DNA of 64,000 bases from Kryptolebias marmoratus (GCF_001649575.2 NC_051447.1:1360058-1424057); one strand, 5' to 3'; counted from the first letter of the stretch, positions 43,641 through 55,523 are shown. The notes: a model not told the origin generated them from the sequence alone. Translations and numbers: made by a program.

Positions 43641-45159
43641 AAGACCCGAAGTTTGCTTAGTTATTTGGACTGATTTGGACCTGATGAGTGTAAAAACAAA
43701 GATTATTTTTTTATCTTTTATAATGCAGTCTGTGAGAAAAATGATGTCCACATATGTCCTAGGAGGTTAATGAAACAAAGATCTTGTTTTAATATGTAAT
43801 TTGTGTGAGTGCACTCTTCTGTTTGGGCCGTATTAAATTTGTTGAAGTGAAAATAATCAAGTTAATAAACCTGTTTAGAGGTGGATAATAATAGGTGCTG
43901 TGATTGGAAAAGCACAAGAAACCTGCAGTGCATGACTTCCTATGCTTACTAACTATTACTGAGTAAAAACTTATAAAGGCAGAACATGCATTGTGTAAAA
44001 AATATCAACACGCTGCAGGCACACCCATTGTTGACCACAGGTGAAATAATACATTTTCTAAACTCAGAAAATAAATCTAACTTGAAACAGGATATTAGCA
44101 TTTATTCTTTTTAGAATAAAAAAAAAAATGATCCCATGTAATCAAACTAGAAATGTGAGGCTGTATTCACACCTGATAGTCCAGTAGACTCAGTTCAATT
44201 GAGGGCCAAAATTGCAACATTTGTTGCATTTTCAGCTGGTGCAGTTCGCTTTCACACTACACTGACTCAATCGAGCCAAACCCTTTGTGAAACCAGTTCT
44301 CCCCTTCGCCTGTGGTGGTGCTGCACCAAGAACTATTGAAGGAAACAACACAAAAACCTCTGAAGAAGACAGTGAGCGCAACTTCCTTCTTCTGGACAGT
44401 AAACAAAAATGGAGCGGCATCTAATTTTAGTGGTTTTAGTGGTTTCTGTTTATTCTGTGGTACATGTTCCAAACAAACATTTCTCAACAATGGGCTCAGC
44501 ATGATGGGAAGATGAGGCAGAAGAACATGGAGAATGTTGTTTTTCACTGAAGGCGGCTGAGACGGCTCCATATGAGGCGGCATGCTCTGAGTAGGAGCGC
44601 ATCCAACTTCATAGTAGTGATGTCCACCTTACACAGACATCATGCAAGGTATATAGAAGATATGGGTAACTTTATTACTATTATTGCTCAATAACATTAC
44701 ATTACACGTAAAAACAAAAATAAACAAATCAATTATCCAGAATCAAACAATACAAATAACATTCAACAGCAATGTTGAATGTGGCTTCCTTCTATTTCTA
44801 TTTTCTAATTTGAATAATTGACTGAGGTTTACTGTTTGACAACTAGGATCAGTTGTAATGTATGTGTGATTAAAATGATTTTGTTTTAAAGTGCCTCAAG
44901 ACAACATTTGTTGTGAATTGGCCCTATGTAAATAAACAAAATTGAATTTAATGTAAAACTATTATTAAGTAAAACCTTCAAATGCAATAGAAGTCTTATA
45001 TTTTTATATTTTTCTACACTTTAGTGTGATTTAATTTTTTTTCATTGTTGTAATGGTAATGCTACTATAGTACAATAACACAGGCTATTACTACCTATGT
45101 CTTTGTATTTTCGTACCTATAAGACCATGTGGGCTCAACTGTGTCTATCAACTTGGTGT

Positions 45160-46153
45160 GAAGTCATTAATAGCTCCTGGAATAAAATGGATTGGCAAGA
45201 AAACTTCAGGATGACAAAAACATAATTTCTGCATTTTAGTGACATCCTCCGACCACGTCTGACATGCCAGCACAATAGATATTGTAGTCCACTTCCTGTT
45301 GAGCTGCAGGTTGCAATATGTCTGTGGAGGCTTCCAACAAATCTGGAGTATCGCTCCATCTCCCACCTGTTTGGCGTGGGCATCTCGATAGCCTGTAGTG
45401 TCACACAACAGGTTGTTACTGCTATTAATGAGGTAATGAAACCTCTGTATATTAAAACCCTGTTGTGTTCACAGGGTTGTGTGCTGAGCTGTGTGAGTGT
45501 GTTCTACCTTTCTCCTACTTAGGGTGTGTTCTGGCAAGGTTAGCCTCCAGCTGGTGCCACTTTTCTGCAATCAGGAGGCAGAATTTCGAGGAGTGGGGTT
45601 CCTAGGACAGACTTCAGTTGGGTAAATTCTACACTGTGGTAACCTAACAGTTAGCTCTCTAGTTCCAGAAAACATTTTTGCTACTAGTTAAACTTACCTT
45701 CCATGTCCTCCGCCTCTCCTTGCAGTTTGGTCACCTCCAAGTCGGTCCACCTTGCTGTCCTCCTGGGTTCATCCTTGGAAGCTCACCTGCCTGTCTATTC
45801 TTATTATATTCTGTTATTCTGCAAGGCGTGGTAGATGACAAAATTGAATTCTGGGATATTAATGTGTAGTGGCCGGGAAAAGTTCATGATGCAAGGGTTT
45901 TGGCTAACTTTTCCAGTAGGGGTGAAAATGGGACACTGTTCCCAGGCTGGATAGAAAGACTGTACAATGTAGACGTACCACATAATATCAGCCTGTTGTA
46001 TTCTGCATAATTACTGTGAAACAGCCAATGAGGACTGGGTAGATGAAGAGCCAGCAGACTATGTGGACGACTTTGGGGATCCAGAGATTGGCCATCAATC
46101 TAACTATGGGGGGCAAATTAGGGATGTTCTGTGTGCATACTTGGCACAGTAAT
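45160..46153 (+). pseudogene. HARBI1-like transposase
   Basis: The nuclease of PIF/Harbinger elements, related to the domesticated HARBI1. Plus-strand text: WNKMDWQENFRMTKT near 45180, FSDILRPRLTCQHNR near 45235, VELQVAICLWRLPTNLEYRS near 45298-45357, HLFGVGISIACSVTQQVV (helix-turn-helix) near 45364-45417, then after an intron-like segment GVVDDKIEFWDINV and WPGKVHDARVLANFS near 45825-45910, which holds the second catalytic aspartate (D of HDARV), and EEPADYVDDFGDPE and IRDVLCAYLAQ at the end (stop at 46151-46153). An in-frame stop (TAG, 45868) and frame changes between blocks make it non-functional as read. Confidence 0.75.
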
Positions 46154-46475
46154 GCGTTTGTAAATTAATATTATGTGTTTTTTAACACAATTTTGTACTA
46201 ATAAATTTCAAAATATAGTTTTGTGACTTTGCACCTGACAAGTGTTTATATGCTGCAATTTTGCAAGAAAATAAAGACTGCTTGTTTATACTTTGTTTTC
46301 ATTGTAACAAATAATAGTTCAACATTGAAGGTTCAACATTTTTGTACACATTCTTCTGAATATTTTAAGAAAATATGTATTTATGACTAACTTCTGAGTT
46401 GTTCAAACTGTTTTTATACATAAAAAAAGAAAAATGTTTCAAAATAGTTCATTTGTTTCTTTTCTTTTGTCTTAA

Positions 46476-47560
46476 CTACAAATCAAAGAAGTCTTTGTTG
46501 ACATCACCTAGAACAGAAGATGGTGAATGCTGAGATGGGGTTTGATGAGGTTTGGGCTGGTGTAGGTGCAGTGTGGTGGGTAGTTGGTATGTTATGCTGG
46601 TGGAAAATGAATGAAAGTGAGTTATCAGTGTGGTGAGTATGTGCAGAGGGCTGTGAGAGGATGCAGTGGGCCACAATGGGGGGCTGACTGGAGTTGGAGA
46701 CATCCACTGCTGTGTGGTAGTTGGTGTCATGGACTGGGGCATTGCAGCATGAAGAAAATTAGACATCTGAAAGAACATCTGGCTGGTGGCCTTCTGCTGT
46801 TCTTGCATTAACTGGAAACATCTTTCTTCAGCTTGTTGCTGTATTTTTAAGAAGTTCTCAAAGGAGGTGGACTCCTGCTTCATTCTTTTGAATTCATCCT
46901 CATCCATTCTCTTTTCATCCAGGTAGCTCTCAAACATTTTCTGAAACTTGTCAGTTTTTGTCTTTTTCTTTCTTTTCTGAGCCCAAGGTATAGCCAGCTT
47001 TGGTTGGCCCCTTTCTTCATCCAGCAGGGAGCTTGTGGTGGGTGTCTCTTCAACTTTGAATTTGGTGGCGCTTTTATCTGCTTGATTAAAATGTTACAAA
47101 CACGTCACCACAGTTATACATTGAAATTATCCATATTGGCTTATCTGTTTATAATAAATTGAGGCAAATAAATGCAAACTGGCAAGATGTAACTGCTTGT
47201 TTTATAATGTAGCATAATGTCTATATTGAAAAAGTTTACTCAAGCATTATCACGTAGTATAGTCAGCCACTCACCAGTTTTTTCTGAGTCTTGATCCTGC
47301 TCTGTGGATTCAGAGCCGCTCACTGCCAAATTGGATGCCGTCAAAGGCTCTTCTTGGTAGGATTCCAGAACATGTTGTGGGCTCCTCGTGGGTCAAGTGC
47401 CAAGAACACCACGTAGTTCATCGTACCAAGGAAACTTGTCCTTCGTGTCTCCTGAACTGCCACTTTTCCTAAGCATGTCACATGTTTTGATGTATTGTTG
47501 GCGAAGTTTTTTGCGGCACTGGGCAACTCTCCAGGGAAATCACAACATCTCCAATTTCAC
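46476..47560 (-). pseudogene. Harbinger Myb/SANT-like helper protein
   Basis: The second Harbinger protein. From the high end: CRKKLRQQYIKTCDMLRKSG near 47520-47460, then KDKFPWYDELRGVLGT near 47440-47395, the third helix of a Myb/SANT-like domain. The final exon (46476-46937, 153 codons, stop at 46476) has the coiled region FKRMKQESTSFENFLKIQQQ followed by AEERCFQLMQEQQKATSQMF and a Pro/Thr/Ser/His-rich tail. Spacing of about 350 bases between the parts suggests one or two introns. A stop after VLGT in the first part suggests decay. Confidence 0.65.
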
Positions 47561-48060
47561 ATTAATTAGCTTGAAAACTTTGTTGTTTTTGTGAGTGGTT
47601 ATAAGTAACTGTGATACATTTTCATCTGACCATATTTGTATGAGGACCTTTACTTTCTCTTCATTCCACGTCTGACCACCAGCCGTTTCTCCCGCTAGTG
47701 GTAGAAACGCACTTTTGTTTTGGTTGAATTTACCCAGAAGACCCTGTGCTGTAGTCCACTTCCTGCTTTTCGAGTGGTCTCCAGTCCGCTTGCATTCACA
47801 TATGCATTCAAACCGCGCCAGAATTCACTTCAACCAAACCGAGACCTACGTTTTTAGGTGGACCAGAGTTCACTTTTTTGGTCTGCATCACAGTTCCATT
47901 GCACATTCACACCTCCCCAAACGAACCGGACTTTCTAGCCTAACAAACTACTAAAGTGGACTTAACAGGGCTGGTGTGAATGCACCCTGAGTATCTCATT
48001 TGTCTGTGCTGTATACTGGTTAGATCCCTAGTCTGTGGATAAACAGAACTGCTTTACTCT

Positions 48061-48505
48061 TGTCATGACAGGAGGAGAGAGTGGCAGTGAACCCAATATG
48101 CAGACTCATTGTAAAATAAAAACTGGTTCTTTAATAACCAAAACAAGAAAAACAAAAGGCTGACGTGGCAGCAAGAACAAACAAATGCATGGGCAAAACC
48201 GTGACAATGTAAACGATCATAGCAACAAAAACAGCATAACAGAAAGAATGAACCGGCGAGGAAGTGGAGAAGGTGACCAGGCTTTAAAGACAGGTAATCA
48301 GGGGAAGTGAGCACAGGGGAGTAATTAGAAAACTTGGGACAGGTGTAGATGGGCATGGCATGGAAACAAGTGATAACCTGAGGAGAATAGAATGATGACA
48401 TAAACAGGCAACAAACAGGAAAACAACAAAGACAATAAACCAAAAGGAACCAGAAACAAAACACTTCATACAAGAAGAAACACACCGCCAAAACAAAACC
48501 TGACA
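48061..48505 (-). repeat. Solo LTR
   Basis: TG...CA ends (TGTCATGACAGG at 48061 and CCTGACA at 48505 on the plus strand). The flanks actct and acttt agree at four of five bases, probably a decayed target duplication. On the minus strand it shows a pyrimidine-rich body, a poly-A signal (attaaa) and tgagtctgcatattgggttc near its end. It pairs with the copy at 56790-57264. Confidence 0.75.
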
Positions 48506-48819
48506 ACTTTGGCTTGGACTGCACAGTGTATGTGTGTGTGGCTTGTTATGCACGTCACAAACGTATAGTGGCTTTAGAGAGGCTGACACATCCATTAGAT
48601 ATGTGCAGGTAAGATTCTCTGCCCCCTCCCTCTCTCCCTCATTTCCTAAATGTCAGGTGGTCAGTACCAACTGCTAACTAGACATAAGTCCATCAAAATA
48701 ATTAAGTTTGGAAGGGGTCTAATTTTAGGCTGACTAAAAGAGGACTTAGTAGAGATGAACAGAAAGTGGAGAGAAGATGAGAGATGATGTTGACTGATTG
48801 AATTAAACATCTAGCCTTG

Positions 48820-49245
48820 TTTGAAGGAATGCATGCTGTTTGATGCCCTCTGTGCAAGAGTTTTAGATCATCTTATGTTGAGAAATGACAGAGTTGTAGC
48901 TTTTTTGGGCTAACCTTGAAAATGACATTTGGTGCAATTTCATACAATTTCATACAATTTCATGCAATTTCGCAAGATTTGTTAGAACTAGGAGTATGTG
49001 CTAAGGATGACTGTCAGCTACTACCACACCTAATTTTAGCCCAACATGTGTAAAATTGACTGCATTATAGCCATACTTGTGTTTGCTAATATTAATTTGG
49101 TGTGGCAACCATCTTGAATCAGGGTGACTCCAAAAGTAAATCAGTTGTAGATGTAAATCCACTAAATATTTTCTGAGAGTTTCATCAAAATCCATTCAGT
49201 GGTTCATGAGACATTTTTCTGATGGACAGACATAGTTAACTCTAA
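48820..49245 (+). repeat. Copy of unclassified repeat (tandem pair, first)
   Basis: Runs from gtttgaaggaatgcatgc through gttgagaaatgacagagttg, gactgtcagctactaccac, gggtgactccaaaagtaaa, to gtggttcatgagacatttt. It lacks the final ggcgggcgata part and leads straight into the next copy. Confidence 0.8.
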
Positions 49246-49600
49246 TAGTTAATGGCAAAGTGTTTAAAACCAATCTTGCACAATCAGTTTGTGCTTAAAG
49301 TATATGTTGGGATTGACTTTCAGCCACTTATCCACCAGGTTTTAGCTCATTATATGTATAATTGACTGAGTTATAACCATTTTTGAGTTGGTTAAGATTG
49401 CTTAGCTGTGGCAGCTATCTTAAATAGGGTTCACTCCAAAAGTTTATCATTTGAAAATGTACATCCAATGAAGAATTTCTGAGAGTTTCATTAAAATTTG
49501 TCCTGTGATTCATGAGATATTTTGCTAACAAAGACAAATGAACACACGCACAGACAGGGTCAAAAACATTTTCACCCTTTTGCAGCAGGCGATAGAAATG
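49246..49600 (+). repeat. Copy of unclassified repeat (tandem pair, second)
   Basis: Head-to-tail with the previous copy: taatggcaaagtgttta, gattgactttcagccactta, ggttcactccaaaagtttat, gattcatgagatattttg, ending cttttgcagcaggcgata. Confidence 0.8.
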
Positions 49601-49754
49601 TGAAGCTTTAAATGGAAGTCTAAATGATTCAGCTAAACTCAAATAAGACATTTTGATCAATATTTTTCAAAGTAAAAGAACATGTAAAATCACATTTTGA
49701 ATGAATTTGAAAGACCAAAAACATGCATGTTAGATTAATTACTAACTCCTAAAA

Positions 49755-49945
49755 ACTGTCCATAGGTGTGAGTGAGAGTGTGAATGGTTGTTTGTCTAGT
49801 TTGTCTCTATGTATCCCTGTGATGGAACTGCGACCTGTCTGGGGTGTCCCCCGCCTCTCCCACAGTGACTGCTGGAGATAGGCACCAGCTCCCTGTGACC
49901 CGGAATGGAGAAGCGAGTAAAGAAAATGGATGGATGGATGGTATT
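49755..49945 (-). repeat. Common teleost repeat (ccatccatccat end)
   Basis: Includes gtgagagtgtgaatggttgt, cctgtctggggtgtcccccg, ggagataggcaccagctccc and ends aaaatggatggatggatgg. The same family in the other orientation lies at 61796-62045. Confidence 0.75.
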
Positions 49946-50044
49946 TTTTATTTGTTCTTCACTCAATTTAATTTTATCATATACTGTACAACAGTGATCC
50001 AAGTCATGTCTGGGTTAATGTTGCAAACATTTTCAGCTACTTAC

Positions 50045-50154
50045 ATTCTTATTGTTGCCTTCATCCTCAGAAGAGTTGGAGGACTCCTCTGCACTGGAGG
50101 GAATTGTCTCAAAGTCCTCTGTGTCAATGGAGGGGAGACGCCTTTGTGTCCAGC
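50045..50154 (-). CDS. RhoGEF gene, acidic linker exon
   Basis: Acceptor ctgccctacag, donor gtaagt. With the phase-1 base from the previous exon it reads GWTQRRLPSIDTEDFETIPS and SAEESSNSSEDEGNNKN. The acidic Ser/Glu-rich text with a leading Gly-Trp, placed just before the SH3 exon, is what MCF2L proteins have between PH and SH3 domains. Phase 1 in, phase 0 out; both fit the neighbours. Confidence 0.75.
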
Positions 50155-51259
50155 CTGTAGGGCAGGGGTCAGAAGGGCAGAGTTAATGTTAGCTCTGTGG
50201 GTGATAGTGCTCTGAAAAAATTCCCACACTTTGCAGATGGGTAATTTATTGCAAGTCATCATCAAAGCTACGTGCGTCAGTTTACCAAAACCAAACACTT
50301 CTCTCACACAGAATGATTCTGAAAGCTTGTAAAACAGTCTCAGAGCATGTTTCTATGGTGACTCAGTGCTTGTTTTACTCTCACCAGGAATAACTAATTA
50401 TTTTCAGAAGCAAAGACCTTTTGTGCAGTTCATGTAATGATGTAATGCCCACACAGGATGATGATCCCACTATGGTGACCAATAAGACCTATTAAGACAT
50501 GGCTGGATTGTGGCAAATTTATATAAAATATCCTTTAGTGTTGAGGCAATCATGATGCTGCTGCACTGTTAATCTTCATCACATAGGTTTTTCTAGCAAT
50601 TTCTCATGTCCCTGAGTACTCTTACCATGTTTTATATGTCAGCAGCACATTTCCATGACGTTATTACCATGTATGTCCATGATCGCACCACATCCCAAGC
50701 CCTGATGTGGTACAACTCTTTCAGACTGCACCAGGATTGGGGTGAGGGTTATAATTTATTTTTCCGATGCATCGCAACATGGACATAAATGGTTCTGAAT
50801 TTATTTAAAATTGTCAAAAATTGATGATGGTTACATCAATGATGTCACATTGAGGAATACAAAACATGGAACTCTGAAGTGTGAACACAGGTAATAACTG
50901 ATGTAGATTCTCAGTCATCCAGGACATGGTAAATCCAAGAGTTAAAAGACAAAACAGCTGGACTTCTTTTCAGTGGTTAAAGACAATTCCCTTCCATCCA
51001 AGCAGCTTTCTCAATTTAAAAAGATATAGCGTGTACACAACACAGACACATTAAAAATATGGCTGACCAAGTCATACAAACACTGCCTTCTGTATTGAAA
51101 GCTAGTGTCTGGGAATATAGTGAAAACTCTAATTATAAATGTGACTAAATGTGATTTTTTTTTTTTAAATATGAAGAGGGTATGGTCTTCCAAAATACAA
51201 AATTTACTCTAAACATCAATTGCCCACATACCCCATGGCCAGCTCACTGTGCATGAGCA

Positions 51260-51490
51260 AGACAGCACCAGACCTCTGGACTGCAATGGGCCGGACAGCA
51301 GACAGAAATTGGACAGCAACAGGTTGTCAGACAGTAGGATAACAGCAGGCTAGCAGACAGCAGCATGCTGCTTGACAACACTCCACCAGACAGTAGCAAG
51401 CAGTGGGCTGCCGGACAATAGTGAGCAGGAGGTTGCTGGGCAGAAACAGGCTGTCAAACAACAGCTAGCAGCAAGCCGCCAGCCAGCAGA
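51260..51490 (+). repeat. Degenerate CAG-rich minisatellite
   Basis: About nine imperfect units of the form ggacagcagcaggctgccag (cagacagtag, agcaggctagcagac, agtagcaagcagtgggctgc). Rich in C, A and G, and poor in T on this strand. Confidence 0.7.
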
Positions 51491-51533
51491 GGGCTGTGGG
51501 GCCCTGAGCTCATGTTAATGCTAATTTAATGTG

Positions 51534-51536
<3 letters not shown>

Positions 51537-51588
<52 letters not shown>

Positions 51589-51610
51589 AATACACACACA
51601 CACACACACA

Positions 51611-51649
<39 letters not shown>

Positions 51650-51650
51650 C
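51537..51650. repeat. (TA)n-(CA)n-(TA)n compound microsatellite
   Basis: A TA run of about 50 bases, then a CA run (51592-51610), then a second TA run to about 51648. Confidence 0.95.
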
Positions 51651-51711
51651 TTCCATTTCGCCCCATTTGTTCCACATGGGCAGTTCCACTTTCACTTCAA
51701 TCTTGGATCCT

Positions 51712-52345
51712 CTACCAGAGGCCCGGGAGCTTGAGGGTTCTACGCAGTACCTTAGCTGTTCCTAGGACTGTGCTCTTCTGGATCCTATGATCTGTTAGAG
51801 CCACTCTTCCAGTTTGAGGGTCACAGCACCAAGTGCTCTGATGACCACTGGTACCACTGAGGCCTTGACTCTCCACAACTTCTCTATTTCTTCTTGCCTT
51901 GGTATATATCAAGCTTTTCGTGCTCCTTCTTCCTGATGTTACAGTTGTGTTGGACTGCTACATCTATCCACACTGCTTTCTTCTGTATCTTATCTATCAC
52001 CACTATGTCCGATTGATTAGCCATCACCTGTTTGTCAGTCTGTGTCTGGATGTCCCACAGGATCTTAGCCCTGCCATTCTCCACCTTAAGTGGAGTCTCC
52101 CACTTTGACTGCGGGACTTCCAGTCCATATTCGGTACTGATCTTCCTGTACACTATTCCAGCAACTTGGTAATGACGTTCTACGTGCTTTGCCTGCCTGC
52201 ATCCTACATCCTGCTCTTATGTGCTGGACTGTCTCAGGGGCATCTTTACACAGCCTGCATCTTGGGTCCTGCCTAGTATGACAGACGTCGCTATTGCTCT
52301 TGTGCTAAGGGCCGGCTCTTGTGCTGCCATGATTAGTGACTTTAT
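51712..52345 (-). mobile_element. R4/Dong-like LINE, C-terminal end
   Basis: Minus-strand frames give CRLCKDAPETVQHIRAGC near 52270-52215 (a C-x2-C...H...C knuckle), YGLEVPQSKWETPLKVENGR near 52128, AKILWDIQTQTDKQVMANQS then DIVVIDKIQKKAVWIDVAV near 52000-51950 (restriction-like endonuclease core with the PD...D pattern reduced to SD...D), and the end AKVLRRTLKLPGLW near 51750-51712. A frameshift lies near 51900. It is the same family as 17655-18970. Confidence 0.75.
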
Positions 52346-53380
52346 ATATATGTATATACATATATGTGTGTGTGTTTGTGTCTGTCATTTAGATACCTTT
52401 GTGCTGCATCAGCTGGAGGTCTTTTAAAGATTCCCTAATTAAGAACAACCAAAATGTGCAACAGAACGGAGTAACTTATTTATTGTACACGTCAAGATGA
52501 AGAGTAGAGTTTGAATCAATCTTGTCATAGAAAGCAAAGCATCAGCTGGTGCTGGTGGACAGTAATGCATACCCTCATAAAGGACAGTCCAAGTGTTAAT
52601 TGTGCAATTTTTACTACACTTTGGCCCTAGTTTATTGAATGATTGTGCACCATTTTGGGGGTGCGGTTTCAAATTTTGATAATTTCTGTAATTCACAAAC
52701 TGAGCTTTGCACTTCAAACCAAATAGCATCTCTCTTTGCTGATGCAGTTTGTTCACATATAAATAAGGCATTTTGCAGCATTTACAGAAAAACCTGCCCA
52801 TATTTATGTAAATGTAAATTATGTAAAGCATTGGATTGTCAAAAAACAATGCTGTTTGTGTGAAATATTGACCATCTCCAGAGAGCTGCTGGTAACTGTC
52901 TCAGGGGACAAAACAAAGGAAATTTAGCAATCTGCTGCAGTGCTGCTTTCACAAAAAGTCGACAGGCATGTGACAGACGGTATAATTCATTCTTTGTGAT
53001 GAGTGCCAGACACTTGCATATACAATTATAATGCCAAAAATGTGAGTAAAGGTCTGTTGTTTCTGTCTTACATTCAGAACTTGCAATTTTTTTGTCTCAA
53101 ATTAGACTAAACAGTTGCAGCCCGGTGAGATAGTACATGTACAGTTTAAAGCTTTGTAATGAAACTGCAACAATTTAATATTGCAGTATTTTTTGGACTC
53201 AAAGCTTTATGCAAGAAGCTAAGAAAACATAAAACATCATGTATAAAGAAGAGGCCTTTTACGCATTAAAATAATTCACCCATTAAAAATAAAACTTCTC
53301 TATTTTCCAAAATAGGCTACCTTAAATCAATTCCCCTTCAAATCAGCTGAAAAACAACCGGAGAATCCGAGTTCCTGCAA
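52346..53380. other. RhoGEF intron, nothing recognised
   Basis: Intronic DNA with a short (TATG)n and (TG)n run near 52340-52380. The 136-codon minus frame at 52439-52849 has no recognisable features. Confidence 0.45.
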
Positions 53381-53384
53381 TTAC

Positions 53385-53528
53385 CTGGTTGGGAGGTGGA
53401 TCTAGGGAAAGCTGTGGTGCCACCAGGACCTGTAGCCCTGTTGCTAGCCACACTCTGATGCTTCCCAACCGAAGTCACTGCACCACGCAAAGTATCTGCA
53501 GGGATATCAAACTCTTCAAATATGTGAC
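53385..53528 (-). CDS. RhoGEF gene, linker exon
   Basis: Acceptor ctctttag, donor gtaatt. It reads, with the phase-1 base, GHIFEEFDIPADTLRGAVTS and VGKHQSVASNRATGPGGTTA, then FPRSTSQP. Length 144, phase 1 in and out. The start follows directly on the previous exon (FGYE then GHIFEEF). Confidence 0.7.
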
Positions 53529-53740
53529 CTAAAGAGCATGAACTTCAAACCACAAACATGCAGCAAAACATTTTATCTGAAACTTTCTTCATTTGATGCC
53601 CAAATCAACAAAGCACATCATACATTACAAAGGAGGCAAGAGTGCAAACAGAAAATAACCAACATCAACCAGAAACTGAAAGAAGACAATTAAAATAAAA
53701 AATCACGCCATTTATTATGCTTAAAAAGCAGTCGTTGTAC

Positions 53741-53812
53741 CTTCATAACCAAATGGAGTGGGATCACTCTTTATCTCATGTCTCTTGCTCTTAATGCTAA
53801 CAGACAGAGGAC
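53741..53812 (-). CDS. RhoGEF gene, short basic exon
   Basis: Acceptor ctccctgtccag, donor gtacaa. Reads GPLSVSIKSKRHEIKSDPTP and FGYE. Length 72, phase 1 in and out. The basic KSKRHEIKSDPTPFG text follows the PH domain in this type of RhoGEF, as far as I recall. Confidence 0.7.
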
Positions 53813-53977
53813 CTGGACAGGGAGAAAGAATGCAACCAGACACTAACTCAGAAACTAACAAATGAAAACAACAGCACATAAAGTTACACAAAGAACATCC
53901 ATTACAGCTCCTTTTAGACATCAAAAATCAATATCGTTTAAGATTTGCCATCCAGGACTTTTTTTTCCAGCAAATGT

Positions 53978-53978
<1 letters not shown>

Positions 53979-54012
<34 letters not shown>
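53979..54012. repeat. (TA)n microsatellite
   Basis: About 17 TA repeats. Confidence 0.95.
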
Positions 54013-54015
<3 letters not shown>

Positions 54016-54034
54016 TCCCTTTTAGTGACAGCCT

Positions 54035-54572
54035 GTGACGTGCCCTGTCATTTGATGTGAATAAGTGCCTGTTTAATGGTTGTGTGAACTCCATGCACTG
54101 CAACTTGGTTCAGCAATGCCATTTAGCAACATATATTCAACCTGATTTTGTAGGCGTTTTCTTTTTTTTTTACCCAAGTCTGGACACAGTGGTACAGGGA
54201 ATCATGGCAAAATAAACAAAAGTGTGGGAGTGCTCACGAACCAGCCAGCAGTTGACCGTCGGATTCGGGCCGCTCCCCTCACCCTGCCTCACAGGATCAC
54301 AAGCCCCACAAACAAAAACCGGAAACCCCAGCTTAGCCTACGATCCCCAGACCAAACAACACAAACAGGTCATCAACCAACAAAAGGTAGCAGCAATCAG
54401 GAGGAGCGGGAGCGAGGCTCAGAGTTCCACAAACACAGGGCACTCCTCCGAACCTCCTTCCCCTGGTGGGTGGGGCTTGAGCCTTTTAAACCCTTTCCAG
54501 CCAATCAACTGCAAGAAAACACAACCATTAAACAGGCACTCATTCACATCACATGACAGGGCACGTCACACA
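54035..54572. repeat. Inverted LTR-like ends, 50-base arms
   Basis: The segment gtgacgtgccctgtcatttg and on to aatggttgtgt (54038-54089) is repeated inverted at about 54520-54571. The right part continues (read on the minus strand) as an LTR-like unit with ccagccaatcaactgc and a tttaaa box. So a longer LTR lies at 54210-54571 on the minus strand, and a truncated copy of its start stands in opposite orientation at the left. Confidence 0.6.
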
Positions 54573-55035
54573 GCCATACCAGTTTTCTTCAGGCCTGTAC
54601 CTCTACATGTTATCACGGCTTATCACTCCTCTGCAAAGAGGAACTGTGAGTCAAATGTGGGAATTAACGTAAATGCTTGAAAAGCTGCTTTGTCTAAAAT
54701 TAATTTCTGTAAATGCAGGAAATTGTGTGCACACAATATGTATAATTTGTTGTTGTTTATCTTTTCAGCTACTTCCTTCTGCAGAGGTTGCCACAGCGAG
54801 TTAACTCACATGACATGTCTTTCTTGTCACAACCTGGGCTCAAACCAGCAGCCTCAAGATTAAAAGACTGGGGCACTGACCACCAATCTACCGTGGCCCC
54901 AAGCAATATATATAATATATAAAAGAAAACATTTGGGTTCAAATAAAATTTCAATTGGTTCTAGATATGGATTGCAGTCTGCTATTTGGGAACCCTATGA
55001 TAGACCATCACAAAGTAGCTCATAATTGTGAAGAC

Positions 55036-55060
55036 AAAAAAAAAAAAAAAAAAAAAAAAA
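55036..55060. repeat. Poly-A run
   Basis: 25 A, possibly a retroposon tail. No recognisable body precedes it. Confidence 0.8.
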
Positions 55061-55358
55061 TTAGAAGTGGCTTTCAAAGTTTTTTTTCTTCTTTTTTTTT
55101 TTTTTACAATTACAGTAAATATCTGAAAAGTGTGGCATGCATTTGTATTCAGCCCTCAGATCAAAAGTGTGTAATTTAATCTCAGTATAAATCAAGCTGC
55201 TCTGTGAAGGCCTCAGAGGTTTATTACAGAATATTAGTAATCAAACAGCATAATGAAGCCCAACAAACACATCAGACAGGTCAGCGATATATTTTGTCTT
55301 GCTCTATCACATAAAATCCCATTAAAACACTTTGAAGTTTGTGGTTATAATGTGACAA

Positions 55359-55523
<165 letters not shown>

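Larger units (their letters stand above)
44159..47987. mobile_element. Two-gene PIF/Harbinger transposon, 3.8 kb
   Basis: Inverted ends GGCTGTATTCACACC (44159) and the complement of GGGTGCATTCACACC (to 47987), with TGA on both sides (44156-44158 and 47988-47990). It holds a HARBI1-like transposase on the plus strand and a Myb-like helper on the minus strand, arranged convergently. At about 44830-44950 a LINE or SINE 3' tail-like segment (agtgcctcaagacaac, tgaattggccctatgtaaat) has been inserted. The element lies in an intron of the minus-strand RhoGEF gene. Confidence 0.85.

Noticed and set aside
48063..48524. 153-codon minus frame rich in Phe, Cys and Leu
   Set aside because: It lies wholly within a solo LTR (48061-48505) and is a by-product of its pyrimidine-rich strand.
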